Positions 37,216 to 45,171 of a stretch of DNA of 64,000 nucleotides are shown here, in pieces. Positions within the stretch are counted from its first letter, which is position 1, and each line of letters opens with the position of its first letter. The stretch is from Pseudomonas gingeri (GTDB lineage: Bacteria; Pseudomonadota; Gammaproteobacteria; Pseudomonadales; Pseudomonadaceae): NCBI RefSeq assembly GCF_013386115.1, contig NZ_JACAOR010000010.1, forward strand, positions 124,001 to 188,000. The letters run 5' to 3'. Made by a program: the position numbers and the translations under genes. A model generated the notes under the pieces. That model saw nothing but the letters and a program-made list of their open reading frames with translations. It was not told the origin of the DNA and made no database searches.

Positions 37216-37848
37216 ATGGGCAGATCCTTGCAGACCTATCAGGACAAACGTGATTTCGCTGCCACACCGGAGCCCAGTGGCGATGCCCGTGAACAGGCGC
37301 GTCAGGCGGCCCATGCCCTGAGCTTCTGCATCCAGAAACACGATGCCAGTCATCTGCATTACGACTTTCGCCTGGAACTCGATGGCGTGCTGAAAAGCTG
37401 GGCGATTCCCAAGGGGCCGTGCCTGGACCCGACGGTGCGCCGGCTGGCCGTGCACGTCGAGGACCATCCACTGGACTACGCCGACTTCGAGGGCAGCATC
37501 CCGCCAGGACACTACGGTGCCGGCGAGGTGATTGTCTGGGACCGTGGCCTGTGGCTTCCCGAGGGCGACCCGCACCAGGGCTATGCCCAGGGCAGACTGA
37601 ATTTCACCCTGCAAGGCGAGAAGCTCGGCGGTCGCTGGACCCTGTTCCGCACACGACTGCCGGGCAGGAAGGAACAGTGGCTGCTGGTGAAATCCCAGGA
37701 CTCGACCGCCCGTTCCCAGGACCAATACGACGTGCTGAAGGCGCGGCCGGACAGCGTCCTCAGCCAACGCACGCTGGTCGAACGCCCCCATGGCAAGCCG
37801 CACCAGAACCCGAACGCGGCAACGGACAAACCCTCGGCACTGAAATAG
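37216..37848 (+). CDS. Stand-alone LigD 3'-phosphoesterase-domain protein
   Basis: The protein has 210 residues from ATG 37216. Matches the phosphoesterase (PE) domain that normally forms the N-terminus of bacterial DNA ligase D: FCIQKHDASHLHYDFRLELD, LKSWAIPKGPCLDP, LAVHVEDHPLDYADFEGSIP and GHYGAGEVIVWDRG carry the conserved His/Asp metal ligands. The PE domain trims 3' ends in non-homologous end joining. No ligase, polymerase or Ku gene is in this window. The last ~35 residues look disordered. Confidence 0.86.
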   Translation: MGRSLQTYQDKRDFAATPEPSGDAREQARQAAHALSFCIQKHDASHLHYDFRLELDGVLKSWAIPKGPCLDPTVRRLAVHVEDHPLDYADFEGSIPPGHYGAGEVIVWDRGLWLPEGDPHQGYAQGRLNFTLQGEKLGGRWTLFRTRLPGRKEQWLLVKSQDSTARSQDQYDVLKARPDSVLSQRTLVERPHGKPHQNPNAATDKPSALK

Positions 37849-37871
37849 TCGCCACCTCCAGGAGCATGACC

Positions 37872-38912
37872 ATGACGGTTTTCAAGGATGAGCTGGCGGC
37901 GTCCGGCGAATGGCTCGAAGCCTTCGGTGAGCGCAAGCAGCCCCTGCAACTCGACACCCACCTGCAAGAGATCATGCAACGTTGCCTGGCTTCAGGCGAG
38001 GCCGACCTGCCCTTGCCGGGCAGCGGGCATACCCTGCAACGCTGGCGTTCATTGGCGCGAGTCGCCGGTATCGACCTGGCCCTGGCCAAGCTTTACGAAG
38101 GCCATACGGATGCCACGGCGATCCTCGCCGAACTGGGTGCGCAGGCTCTGGACCGCGGCGGTATCTGGGGCGTCTGGGCCGCCGAACCGCCCACGGCACG
38201 AGCACGCATCGTCTCGCGCGATGACACCGGGGTACGGCTCGCCGGCAGCAAGGCCTGGTGCTCCGGCGCCCTGCAGATCGACCATGCACTGATCACCGCC
38301 TGGGATGAAGATGACCAGCCTCAACTGGTGGCCCTGTCCCTGGAGCAACCGCAGTTGCGCTTCCAGCGCGAGGACTGGCAGGCCTGTGGCATGGGCCTCA
38401 CGGCCAGCATCACGGTGGAGCTGGAACAGAGCCTCGGCCGCTGCGTCGGCCCCCGCAACGGCTACCTCGAGCGGCCGGGTTTCTGGCAAGGCGGTGCCGG
38501 GATCGCCGCCTGCTGGTATGGCGCCGCCCGGACCCTGGCCGACTACCTGCGGGCCCACTGCGCCGGACCGCGCGAAGATCCTCACGCGCTGGCTCATCTC
38601 GGCGCCGTGGAGGCGGCCCTGCAAGGCGCCGCGGCGACCCTGCGCGAATGCGCCAGCTGGATCGACGGGCATCCGCATGCGGATGCCGAGTTTCGCGTAC
38701 GGCAGACCAGGGCCACCGTGGAGGCCGCCGTGGAGCAAGTGCAGTGGCATGTCGGCCGGGCGTTGGGAGCCACGCCTTTCTGCCGCAGCCCACGCTTTGC
38801 CCGACTGAGTGCCGATCTGCCGGTGTTCATTCGCCAGAGTCACGCGGAGCGCGACCTGGCGCAACTCGGCCGCCTGGCGGCGCAAGGCGCGCCACGGGAC
38901 TGGCAGCTATGA
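37872..38912 (+). CDS. Acyl-CoA-dehydrogenase-like flavoprotein of a four-gene cluster
   Basis: The protein has 346 residues. ATG 37872 is preferred over 37866 because AGGAG ends only 1 nt before the latter. Short for the family (~380). Seen: LAKLYEGHTDATAILAELGA, GIWGVWAAEPP, the middle-domain strand LAGSKAWCSGALQIDHALIT, and a C-terminal helical domain (AALQGAAATLRECASWIDGH). The usual catalytic Glu region near the C-terminus is not obvious. Overlaps the PIG-L gene by 4 nt. Substrate unknown; perhaps an acyl chain on a glycoconjugate. Confidence 0.82.
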   Translation: MTVFKDELAASGEWLEAFGERKQPLQLDTHLQEIMQRCLASGEADLPLPGSGHTLQRWRSLARVAGIDLALAKLYEGHTDATAILAELGAQALDRGGIWGVWAAEPPTARARIVSRDDTGVRLAGSKAWCSGALQIDHALITAWDEDDQPQLVALSLEQPQLRFQREDWQACGMGLTASITVELEQSLGRCVGPRNGYLERPGFWQGGAGIAACWYGAARTLADYLRAHCAGPREDPHALAHLGAVEAALQGAAATLRECASWIDGHPHADAEFRVRQTRATVEAAVEQVQWHVGRALGATPFCRSPRFARLSADLPVFIRQSHAERDLAQLGRLAAQGAPRDWQL

Positions 38913-39685
38913 ACCGGCCGGCACCGCTCGTGCCCAATCCCATCCAGGCCCCCGGCACGTCGCTGCAGCAATGGCAGGGATCGCGGCGCTTGCGCTCGGT
39001 CCCGACGATCACCCGGGAAGCATTGCTGGAACCGGGTCGGCGCCTGGTGATTGTCGCCCCGCATCCGGATGACGAAGTGCTGATGTGCGGCGGGCTGCTG
39101 GCCAGCCTCGCCAGCAGCCCAGCCGACCTGTTGCTGATCTCGGTCACCGATGGCGAAGGCAGCCATCCACACTCGACGCTCTGGCCTGCCGCTCGCCTGC
39201 GGGCGGTGCGTCCTCGCGAAAGTACCGAGGCCCTGGCGCGGCTCGGTATCGATTGTCGGCACCTGCCGTGGCTACGACTGGGCCTGGCCGACGCGCAGGT
39301 CGCGGCCAGCGAAACCAGCCTGGTGCGCCAACTGCGAGACATCCTGCGGCCCGGCGACCAACTGCTGACGACCTGGCGCCACGATGCCCACTGCGACCAT
39401 GAAGCCGTCGGCCGGGCGTGCGCGGCAGCGGCGCAGGATTGCCACGCGACGCTATTGGAAGTCCCGGTCTGGGCGTGGCACTGGGCAAGCCCGGAGGATC
39501 CACGGCTGCCCTGGGCACGGGCCCGCAAACTCCCCCTGGCCCCCCACGCCATCGCCGCCAAGAGGCGGGCCATCGAGGCGCATGCCAGCCAACTCGCCGC
39601 CGACCCCAGTACCGGCGCCACGGCCATCCTGCCACCGGCAGTGCTGGAACGCCTGCTGCAACCCTTCGAGTTGTTTTTCCGATGA
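38909..39685 (+). CDS. PIG-L/LmbE-family deacetylase
   Basis: The protein has 258 residues. The zinc-site signature APHPDDEVLMCGG is at 50-62 and the downstream HDAHCDHEAVGRA supplies the third ligand. The family removes N-acetyl groups from GlcNAc-type substrates, as in GPI, mycothiol and bacillithiol synthesis. Overlaps both neighbours by 4 nt, so it is translated with the flavoprotein and methyltransferase. In other bacteria PIG-L and methyltransferase domains like these occur fused (recalled, not checked). Confidence 0.9.
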   Translation: MNRPAPLVPNPIQAPGTSLQQWQGSRRLRSVPTITREALLEPGRRLVIVAPHPDDEVLMCGGLLASLASSPADLLLISVTDGEGSHPHSTLWPAARLRAVRPRESTEALARLGIDCRHLPWLRLGLADAQVAASETSLVRQLRDILRPGDQLLTTWRHDAHCDHEAVGRACAAAAQDCHATLLEVPVWAWHWASPEDPRLPWARARKLPLAPHAIAAKRRAIEAHASQLAADPSTGATAILPPAVLERLLQPFELFFR

Positions 39686-40281
39686 GCCTGCCCGCCGATT
39701 ACTTCGAACAGCTCTTCAGCGCCAGCCAGGACCCCTGGGCCTTTCGTACGCGCTGGTACGAGACCCGCAAGCGCCAGTTGACCCTGGCGACGTTGCATCA
39801 CCAACGCTACGCCCGGGTCTTCGAACCGGCCTGCGCCAACGGCGAACTGAGCGTCGCCCTGGCGCCGCGCAGTGACCACCTGCTGTGCATGGACGCCAGC
39901 CCCACGGCCACCGAACTGGCGCGGCAGCGCCTGCAAGGCCAGGCCAACGTCGAAGTCCGCCACGGCTACCTGCCCCGCGACTGGCCCGAAGGCCGCTTCG
40001 ACCTGATCGTCCTCAGTGAAATCGGCTACTACCTTGATCCGGCTGACTGGCAGCACGTCATTGCCAAGGCCTGCGACAGCCTCCGCGTCGGCGGTTCGAT
40101 AGTCGCCTGTCACTGGTTGAACCCCATCGCCGGCTGCCCCCAGGACGGACGACAGGTACATCGCCTGCTGGAATCGCATCCGGCCCTGCATCGCTCGGTA
40201 CGCCATGAAGAAGCGGACTTCCTGCTCGAACACTGGTGTACCGAACCCTATGTCATCGACCTCGAAGAGGAAACCTTATGA
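39682..40281 (+). CDS. NodS-like SAM-dependent methyltransferase
   Basis: The protein has 199 residues. Starts LPADYFEQLFSASQDPWAFR, typical of NodS-like enzymes. The SAM motif is ARVFEPACANGELSVALA (~44-61), followed by LLCMDASPTATELARQRL and the acceptor-site LIVLSEIGYYLD. NodS N-methylates a deacetylated glucosamine, which would fit the preceding deacetylase: deacetylate, then methylate the amine (inference). Confidence 0.88.
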   Translation: MSLPADYFEQLFSASQDPWAFRTRWYETRKRQLTLATLHHQRYARVFEPACANGELSVALAPRSDHLLCMDASPTATELARQRLQGQANVEVRHGYLPRDWPEGRFDLIVLSEIGYYLDPADWQHVIAKACDSLRVGGSIVACHWLNPIAGCPQDGRQVHRLLESHPALHRSVRHEEADFLLEHWCTEPYVIDLEEETL

Positions 40282-40955
40282 TCGGTGTTGTCATCCCCGT
40301 GCACAACGAACAAGCCCTGCTGCAGGCCTGCCTGGAGTCATTGGCCGCGGCCGCGCGGGAGGCACGGGATGCCGGTGAAAAAGTCGAGATCCTGGTAGTC
40401 CTGGATACCTGTAGCGACGACTCCGGACTGATCGCCCAGGCCTGCGGGGTACGCACCCTCGAGGTCAGGCAGGGCAATGTCGGCTTCGCCCGGCGCGCGG
40501 GCGCGGCCTACATGCTGGAGCGCGGCGCCCGCTGGCTGGCCTGCACCGATGCCGACAGCACCGTGCCGCAGAACTGGCTGCTGCGCCAATTGGCGTTCGA
40601 CGCCGACGCGGTCTGCGGTACGGTCAGGGTCGACGACTGGGCGGCAGAACACAGCCCCGCGGTGCGCCAGCGCTACCAGCACCTGTATCACGCCGAAGAA
40701 GGCCACCGGCATATCCACGGGGCCAATCTGGGCATCCGCGCCGACGCCTATCGACGTGCCGGCGGCTTCAAACCCCTGCCCGCCCATGAAGACGTGCACC
40801 TGGTGCAAGACCTGCAACGCAGCGGCGCCCATATCGTCTGGACCGCCCTCAACAGCGTGAAGACCAGCAGCCGCCTGGACAGCCGCGCCCGCGGCGGCTT
40901 CGGCGATTACCTGAAGTCACTGGGCGAAGACAGCTCGCTACCGTCGCACTCATGA
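40278..40955 (+). CDS. GT2-family glycosyltransferase
   Basis: The protein has 225 residues. GT-A fold: MIGVVIPVHNEQALLQACLE, ILVVLDTCSDDS, the DxD motif in CTDADSTVP (~88-96), and GANLGIRADAYRRAGGF then HEDVHLVQDL. No membrane segment. The donor and acceptor are unknown. Last of four overlapping genes and convergent with an MFS exporter that might move the product. Confidence 0.88.
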   Translation: MIGVVIPVHNEQALLQACLESLAAAAREARDAGEKVEILVVLDTCSDDSGLIAQACGVRTLEVRQGNVGFARRAGAAYMLERGARWLACTDADSTVPQNWLLRQLAFDADAVCGTVRVDDWAAEHSPAVRQRYQHLYHAEEGHRHIHGANLGIRADAYRRAGGFKPLPAHEDVHLVQDLQRSGAHIVWTALNSVKTSSRLDSRARGGFGDYLKSLGEDSSLPSHS

Positions 40956-40982
40956 CACCGACACTCACCTGCCCACCCGACT

Positions 40983-42272
40983 TCATCGGAAGTCTCCCAC
41001 CTGACGCCGGTGCCCCTTGCCGGCAAGGCGCACGGCCTGGTTGAGCCCGGCACACACCACCAGCAACGCCCCGGTGACGAAAAACACCGCGTGCAAACCG
41101 ATATGCGCGCCCACCTGCCCTCCCAGCAAAGGCCCGACCACCTGCCCGGTGAACTGCGCCGATTGCAGGTAACCGAGCATTTTCCCGGACTCGCGCTCGT
41201 CGACGGACTGGCGCACCAGCTTGGCGATCGACGGCAGCAGCCCGGCGAGGGTCATCCCCATCAGTCCGCGCAACAGCGCCAGTTGCCACCACTGGCTGAC
41301 AAAGGCCTGCGGCACCATCACCAGGCCCGTCGCCAACAGGCAGCCGATGATCACGGGCCAGGCCCCTACCCGGTCCGCCAGGGCGCCCAACCGTGCGGCG
41401 GTGAGTACGCTGCCCAGGGCCGAGGACGCCATCACCACGCCCGCCACCCGGGTCAGTTGCTCGGCCGGCACATCCAGTTGCGCGATAAACACGGTGATGA
41501 TCGGCTCGATGGACATGTTCGCCAGCAGCACCATCATGGCCGTCAGCAGCAACGCCACGATGACTGAACGCCGGGTCGTCGATACACCGTCGCCGCTCGC
41601 CTGGAGCTTGCGGCCATCGACGCCGCGCTGGAAGTCCTCGCGCACCAGCAGGATCACCAGCAACGCCGTCACGGCGATCAATCCGCCACCGACAAAGAAG
41701 GTCCCGCGAATGCCGACCCAGATCGGCAGGAAACCGCCCACCAGCGGCCCGACCAGATTGCCCGCCAGCGCCCCGGTAGAGAGGATGCCCAGGGCCCAGC
41801 CGGCGCGCTCGCGAGGTGCCTGGGTGCCGACCATCACGATCGATGCCGAGGCAAAGCCACCGATCAATCCGGCAATCAGGCGCAGCACCACCAGCTCGAC
41901 GACGCTGTGGGCGACACCGATCAGCGACATCACGATCGCCATGCCGATCGCCGCCCGTACCAGCATCGCCTTGCGTCCGTAACGATCAGCCAGCCGCCCC
42001 CAGAGCGGCGCGGTCACCGCCGTGCCGAGAAAGGTCGCGCTGAAGGCGATCCCCGACCATTGCACCACCGCGGCGGGCGACTCTGCCCCGAGCTGCTGCA
42101 CATACAACGGCAGGAACGGCAGCAGCATGCTCAGGCTGACCAGCGTGGTGAAGGAGCCGAATACACAGATCGCCAGGTTACGCCGCCAGTACGGGGCATT
42201 TCGTTGTGCGTAGGAGGATGACGGGGAAGGGTTCTCGGTGGTGGGTCGAACGCTGTTTTCAGATCGGTTCAT
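40983..42272 (-). CDS. MFS multidrug-type exporter
   Basis: The protein has 429 residues from ATG 42272; an earlier in-frame ATG at 42332 is possible. Twelve spans; the DHA1 loop GRLADRYGRKAMLVRAAIG is clear, then LIAGLIGGFASASIVMVGTQ and RQSVDERESGKMLGYLQSAQ. Likely exports drugs or a metabolite. It is convergent with, and 27 nt from, the glycosyltransferase cluster. Confidence 0.87.
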   Translation of the reverse strand: MNRSENSVRPTTENPSPSSSYAQRNAPYWRRNLAICVFGSFTTLVSLSMLLPFLPLYVQQLGAESPAAVVQWSGIAFSATFLGTAVTAPLWGRLADRYGRKAMLVRAAIGMAIVMSLIGVAHSVVELVVLRLIAGLIGGFASASIVMVGTQAPRERAGWALGILSTGALAGNLVGPLVGGFLPIWVGIRGTFFVGGGLIAVTALLVILLVREDFQRGVDGRKLQASGDGVSTTRRSVIVALLLTAMMVLLANMSIEPIITVFIAQLDVPAEQLTRVAGVVMASSALGSVLTAARLGALADRVGAWPVIIGCLLATGLVMVPQAFVSQWWQLALLRGLMGMTLAGLLPSIAKLVRQSVDERESGKMLGYLQSAQFTGQVVGPLLGGQVGAHIGLHAVFFVTGALLVVCAGLNQAVRLAGKGHRRQVGDFR

Positions 42273-42652
42273 GGCAAGGATTCGCAGGTCCGGAGTCGGG
42301 CCAAGGGCAGCGACTCGAGGCGAGTCCCACACCTCCAGCGGGTGCCGGACAGCGCCGGCAAACCACTGTATTGGCTGTTCCGATGCGGATAAACGGCCAT
42401 GGTGGATTTTGAGTCATTCCTCGATGTAATCAATGGTTACTCATTTATCAGCCGGAAAAAGACCCGTCCGATTGCCGCCACACGGCGCCTGACACCCCGG
42501 TCATCGCGCCTGCAAATATCGAGAAATACCTGAGATGACGCAGCCCGTCCTGAGCCCTCTAGCCTCAAGGAGGCCGGCAAAGAACATCAACCCAAAGCTG
42601 CCGTACATCGGTTACTTTTTAAAAACCCAAACGGATAGGTTAATCTCGAATC
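42273..42652. other. 380-nt gap without recognised features
   Basis: The gap holds the upstream region of the leftward MFS gene and of the rightward DUF4160 gene. I see no RNA gene, REP element or clear hairpin. The base composition is more AT-rich near 42410-42460 and 42610-42650, where promoters are expected. Confidence 0.5.
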
Positions 42653-42904
42653 ATGGTCACAACAGCTCGATTTGAAGACATACGGATAGTGATCTACTCC
42701 AACGACCACCGACCTTGCCATGTGCATGTCATGACCCGGGAAGATGAGGCGGTGTTCTACCTCAGATGCCCGGAAGGTCCGCCGGAACTGAGAGAAAATC
42801 ACGGGTTTTCGTACAAGCGACTGAAGCTGTTGAGTGCCCGGTTGGCCGCCGATCTGGCCTATCAATGCAAGCAGTGGAGGGAGATCCATGGTGACTTTGA
42901 CTGA
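42653..42904 (+). CDS. DUF4160 small protein (possible toxin-antitoxin partner)
   Basis: The protein has 83 residues. The family core is clear: RFEDIRIVIYSNDHRPCHVH, then HVMTREDEAVFYLRC. Usually found directly before a DUF2442 gene, as here, with a 17-nt overlap. The pair has been suggested to be a toxin-antitoxin-like module, but I know of no proof. Soluble, no signal peptide. Confidence 0.82.
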   Translation: MVTTARFEDIRIVIYSNDHRPCHVHVMTREDEAVFYLRCPEGPPELRENHGFSYKRLKLLSARLAADLAYQCKQWREIHGDFD

Positions 42905-43307
42905 ACTCGAGTTTCAACAAGCGAACCGATCCGCAAAAGCGTTCCAGGCAAAAGCTCCACGCGCGGAAAAAGCCGGCTACGACACCGAAACCGGTTGCGT
43001 CGTCATCGGCCTCGATTCCGGGGTCAGCCTGTCGTTCCCGCCGCGACTGGTCGAGGGCCTGGCCGATGCCAAGGCTGCGGACCTGGTTCAGATAGAAATC
43101 AGCCCGACGGGCCAGGGATTGCACTTTCCGGCCCTGGACATCGATATCCACCTGCCCTCGCTGATTCAGGGCGTGCTCGGCAGTGCGTCGTGGATGGCCA
43201 GCCAACTGGGTAGCAAAGGCGGCTCGAAATCGACGCAAGCCAAGGCCCGCGCCGCCCGGGAAAACGGCAAGCTGGGCGGACGCCCACGGAAAACCTCGCT
43301 CCTGTGA
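42888..43307 (+). CDS. DUF2442 small protein
   Basis: The protein has 139 residues from ATG 42888 with GGAGGGA upstream. DUF2442 core: GVSLSFPPRLVEGLADAKAA and ISPTGQGLHFPALDIDIHLP. A C-terminal basic tail (QAKARAARENGKLGGRPRK, ~117-135) looks like a DNA-binding hook and is a common extension in this family. A DNA-binding antitoxin role is plausible but unproven. Confidence 0.82.
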   Translation: MVTLTELEFQQANRSAKAFQAKAPRAEKAGYDTETGCVVIGLDSGVSLSFPPRLVEGLADAKAADLVQIEISPTGQGLHFPALDIDIHLPSLIQGVLGSASWMASQLGSKGGSKSTQAKARAARENGKLGGRPRKTSLL

Positions 43308-43314
43308 TGCAGAT

Positions 43315-43337
43315 GGGGCGCCTTGCGCAGGCGCCCC
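43315..43337 (+). terminator. GC-rich hairpin after the DUF2442 gene
   Basis: GGGGCGCC and GGCGCCCC form a perfect 8-bp stem with a 7-nt loop, 8 nt past the stop. It has no U tract. Confidence 0.5.
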
Positions 43338-43412
43338 CGCCATCGCGTCACTGCCCGGCCCATTTGCGACATCGGCGCGTGCGTCTGCATCGAAGACAGG
43401 AAAACAAAACGT

Positions 43413-43429
43413 TTTTTGTATACCATATC
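43413..43429 (+). promoter_or_regulatory. GntR-type operator before the gntR gene
   Basis: TTTTTGTATACCATATC matches the reverse complement of the 17-mer at 48775 and 54647 at 13 of 17 positions, with the central GTATAC kept. It lies 28 nt before the GTG start and suggests autoregulation. Confidence 0.55.
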
Positions 43430-43457
43430 CCTTTCTTCCCTTTCGAATGACCGCGCC

Positions 43458-44129
43458 GTGACCCTACCCAAGCTCAACCTCCCGGACCTGGGCAATGCTC
43501 CTTCGACCTCGGAGATCATTACCCGGCACCTGCGCGATGCCATCGTCGCCGGCAATTTCGCCGAGGACGAACCGATTCGCCAGGACGAAATCGCCCGCCA
43601 GTTCAACGTCAGCAAGATTCCCGTGCGCGAGGCGCTCAAGCGCCTGGAAGCCGAGGGCCTGGTGATGTTCCAGCGCAACCGCGGGGCGATGGTCACGCGC
43701 CTCTCCGAACCCGAACTGGCGCAGATGTTCGAAGTGCGCATGCTGCTCGAAGACAAGGTGCTGCGCCTGGCCATCCCGAACATGACCGAAGAGACCTTCA
43801 CCCGCGCCGAACGCATCTGCCAGGAATTCGTCGGCGAGAATGACATCGGGCGCTGGGCCGAACTCAACTGGGAACTCCACGCCTGCCTCTACGAACCGGC
43901 GCGACGACCATTCCTGGTCAGCCTGATCCGTTCGGTCAACGACAAGCTGGAACGCTACCTGCGCCTGCAGATGAGCCTCTCCGCCGGCAAGGAACGCGCC
44001 GACCATGAGCACCGCGATATCATCGAAGCCTGTCGCGCCCGTGATGTGGAACAGGCGGTGAAACTGCTCGACGAGCACATCGCCGGGGTTTGCGCGACGT
44101 TGCTGGAGCACCTGCCGCGCGCCCACTGA
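43458..44129 (+). CDS. GntR/FCD-family regulator of hydroxyproline genes
   Basis: The protein has 223 residues from GTG 43458; longer readings run through the operator. Winged HTH ~12-78 (TSEIITRHLRDAIVAGNFAE, QDEIARQFNVSKIPVREALK, RLEAEGLVMFQRNRGAMVTR) and an FCD helical ligand domain to the end (ELNWELHACLY, DHEHRDIIEACRARDVEQAV). Proteins of this type bind TnGTnnACnA sites; TCGTATACGA occurs in the hydroxyproline promoters. Proximity to the epimerase gene supports control of this island, with hydroxyproline or a breakdown product as effector (inference). Confidence 0.9.
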   Translation: MTLPKLNLPDLGNAPSTSEIITRHLRDAIVAGNFAEDEPIRQDEIARQFNVSKIPVREALKRLEAEGLVMFQRNRGAMVTRLSEPELAQMFEVRMLLEDKVLRLAIPNMTEETFTRAERICQEFVGENDIGRWAELNWELHACLYEPARRPFLVSLIRSVNDKLERYLRLQMSLSAGKERADHEHRDIIEACRARDVEQAVKLLDEHIAGVCATLLEHLPRAH

Positions 44130-44238
44130 TCCCGCCACCACTGTGCTGATTTCGTCATGAGGGTCCGGTAAAAGCATCAAGCCGGACACCCCTCCCACAG
44201 GCCACTCTGCAAACTCCTTCATTCGACAGTGGCCTGCC

Positions 44239-45171
44239 ATGCAACGAATCAGCGTGATCGACTCTCATACCGGCGGCGAACCCACCCGCCTGGTGACCGC
44301 CGGTTTTCCCGACCTGGGCCGTGGCAGCATGGCCGAACGCCGCCAGCGCCTGGCCGAAGAATACGATGCCTGGCGCGCCGCCTGTGTCCTCGAGCCACGC
44401 GGCAGCGATGTGCTGGTCGGCGCGCTGTTGTGCGAGCCGGTGAACCCGGCGGCCACCGCCGGGGTGATCTTCTTCAACAACACCGGCTACCTCGGCATGT
44501 GCGGCCACGGCACCATCGGCCTGGTCGCCTCGCTGGCGCATCTGGGTCGGATCGAGCCGGGCATCCACGCCATCGAAACCCCGGTGGGCACGGTGCACGC
44601 CACCCTTCACGAAGACCGTTCGGTCAGTGTGCGCAACGTCCCGTCCTACCGTTATCTGCGAGCGCTGGCCCTGCAGGTGCCGGGCCTCGGCGAGGTGGTC
44701 GGCGATGTCGCCTGGGGCGGCAACTGGTTCTTCCTGATCGCCGACCATGGCCTGGACGTCACCAGCGACAACCTGGAGGCGTTGACCGCCTACACCTTCG
44801 CCGTGCAGCAGGCCCTGGAACAACAAGGCATCCGTGGCGAAGACGGCGGCCTGATCGACCATGTCGAACTGTTCGCCGACGACGCCCGGGCCGACAGCCG
44901 CAACTTCGTGCTCTGCCCTGGCAAGGCCTACGACCGCTCGCCCTGCGGCACCGGCACCAGCGCCAAGCTGGCGTGCCTGGCGGCCGATGGCAAGCTGCAG
45001 CCGGGACAGGTCTGGCGCCAGGCCAGTGTGATCGGCAGCGAATTCGAAGGTTCCTATGAGGCCGACGGCGAACGCATCGTGCCGACCATTCGCGGGCGCG
45101 CCCATATCAGTGCCGAAACGACCCTGATCCTCGAACAGGACGATCCGTTCGCCTGGGGCATCCGCCTGTGA
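44239..45171 (+). CDS. lhpA: 4-hydroxyproline 2-epimerase
   Basis: The protein has 310 residues of the proline-racemase fold. Both catalytic cysteines are present: C88 in YLGMCGHGTIG and C236 in YDRSPCGTGTSAK. It converts trans-4-hydroxy-L-proline to cis-4-hydroxy-D-proline, the first step of the pathway. IDSHTGGEPTRLV opens the protein, as is usual for hydroxyproline epimerases. Its stop overlaps the dehydrogenase start (GTGA). Confidence 0.93.
   Translation: MQRISVIDSHTGGEPTRLVTAGFPDLGRGSMAERRQRLAEEYDAWRAACVLEPRGSDVLVGALLCEPVNPAATAGVIFFNNTGYLGMCGHGTIGLVASLAHLGRIEPGIHAIETPVGTVHATLHEDRSVSVRNVPSYRYLRALALQVPGLGEVVGDVAWGGNWFFLIADHGLDVTSDNLEALTAYTFAVQQALEQQGIRGEDGGLIDHVELFADDARADSRNFVLCPGKAYDRSPCGTGTSAKLACLAADGKLQPGQVWRQASVIGSEFEGSYEADGERIVPTIRGRAHISAETTLILEQDDPFAWGIRL

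Noticed and set aside
44130..44238. A GntR operator before the epimerase gene
   Set aside because: I searched this gap for TCGTATACGA-like sequence and found none; the repeat GTCCGGTAAAAGCATCAAGCCGGAC-like stretch is not a match.
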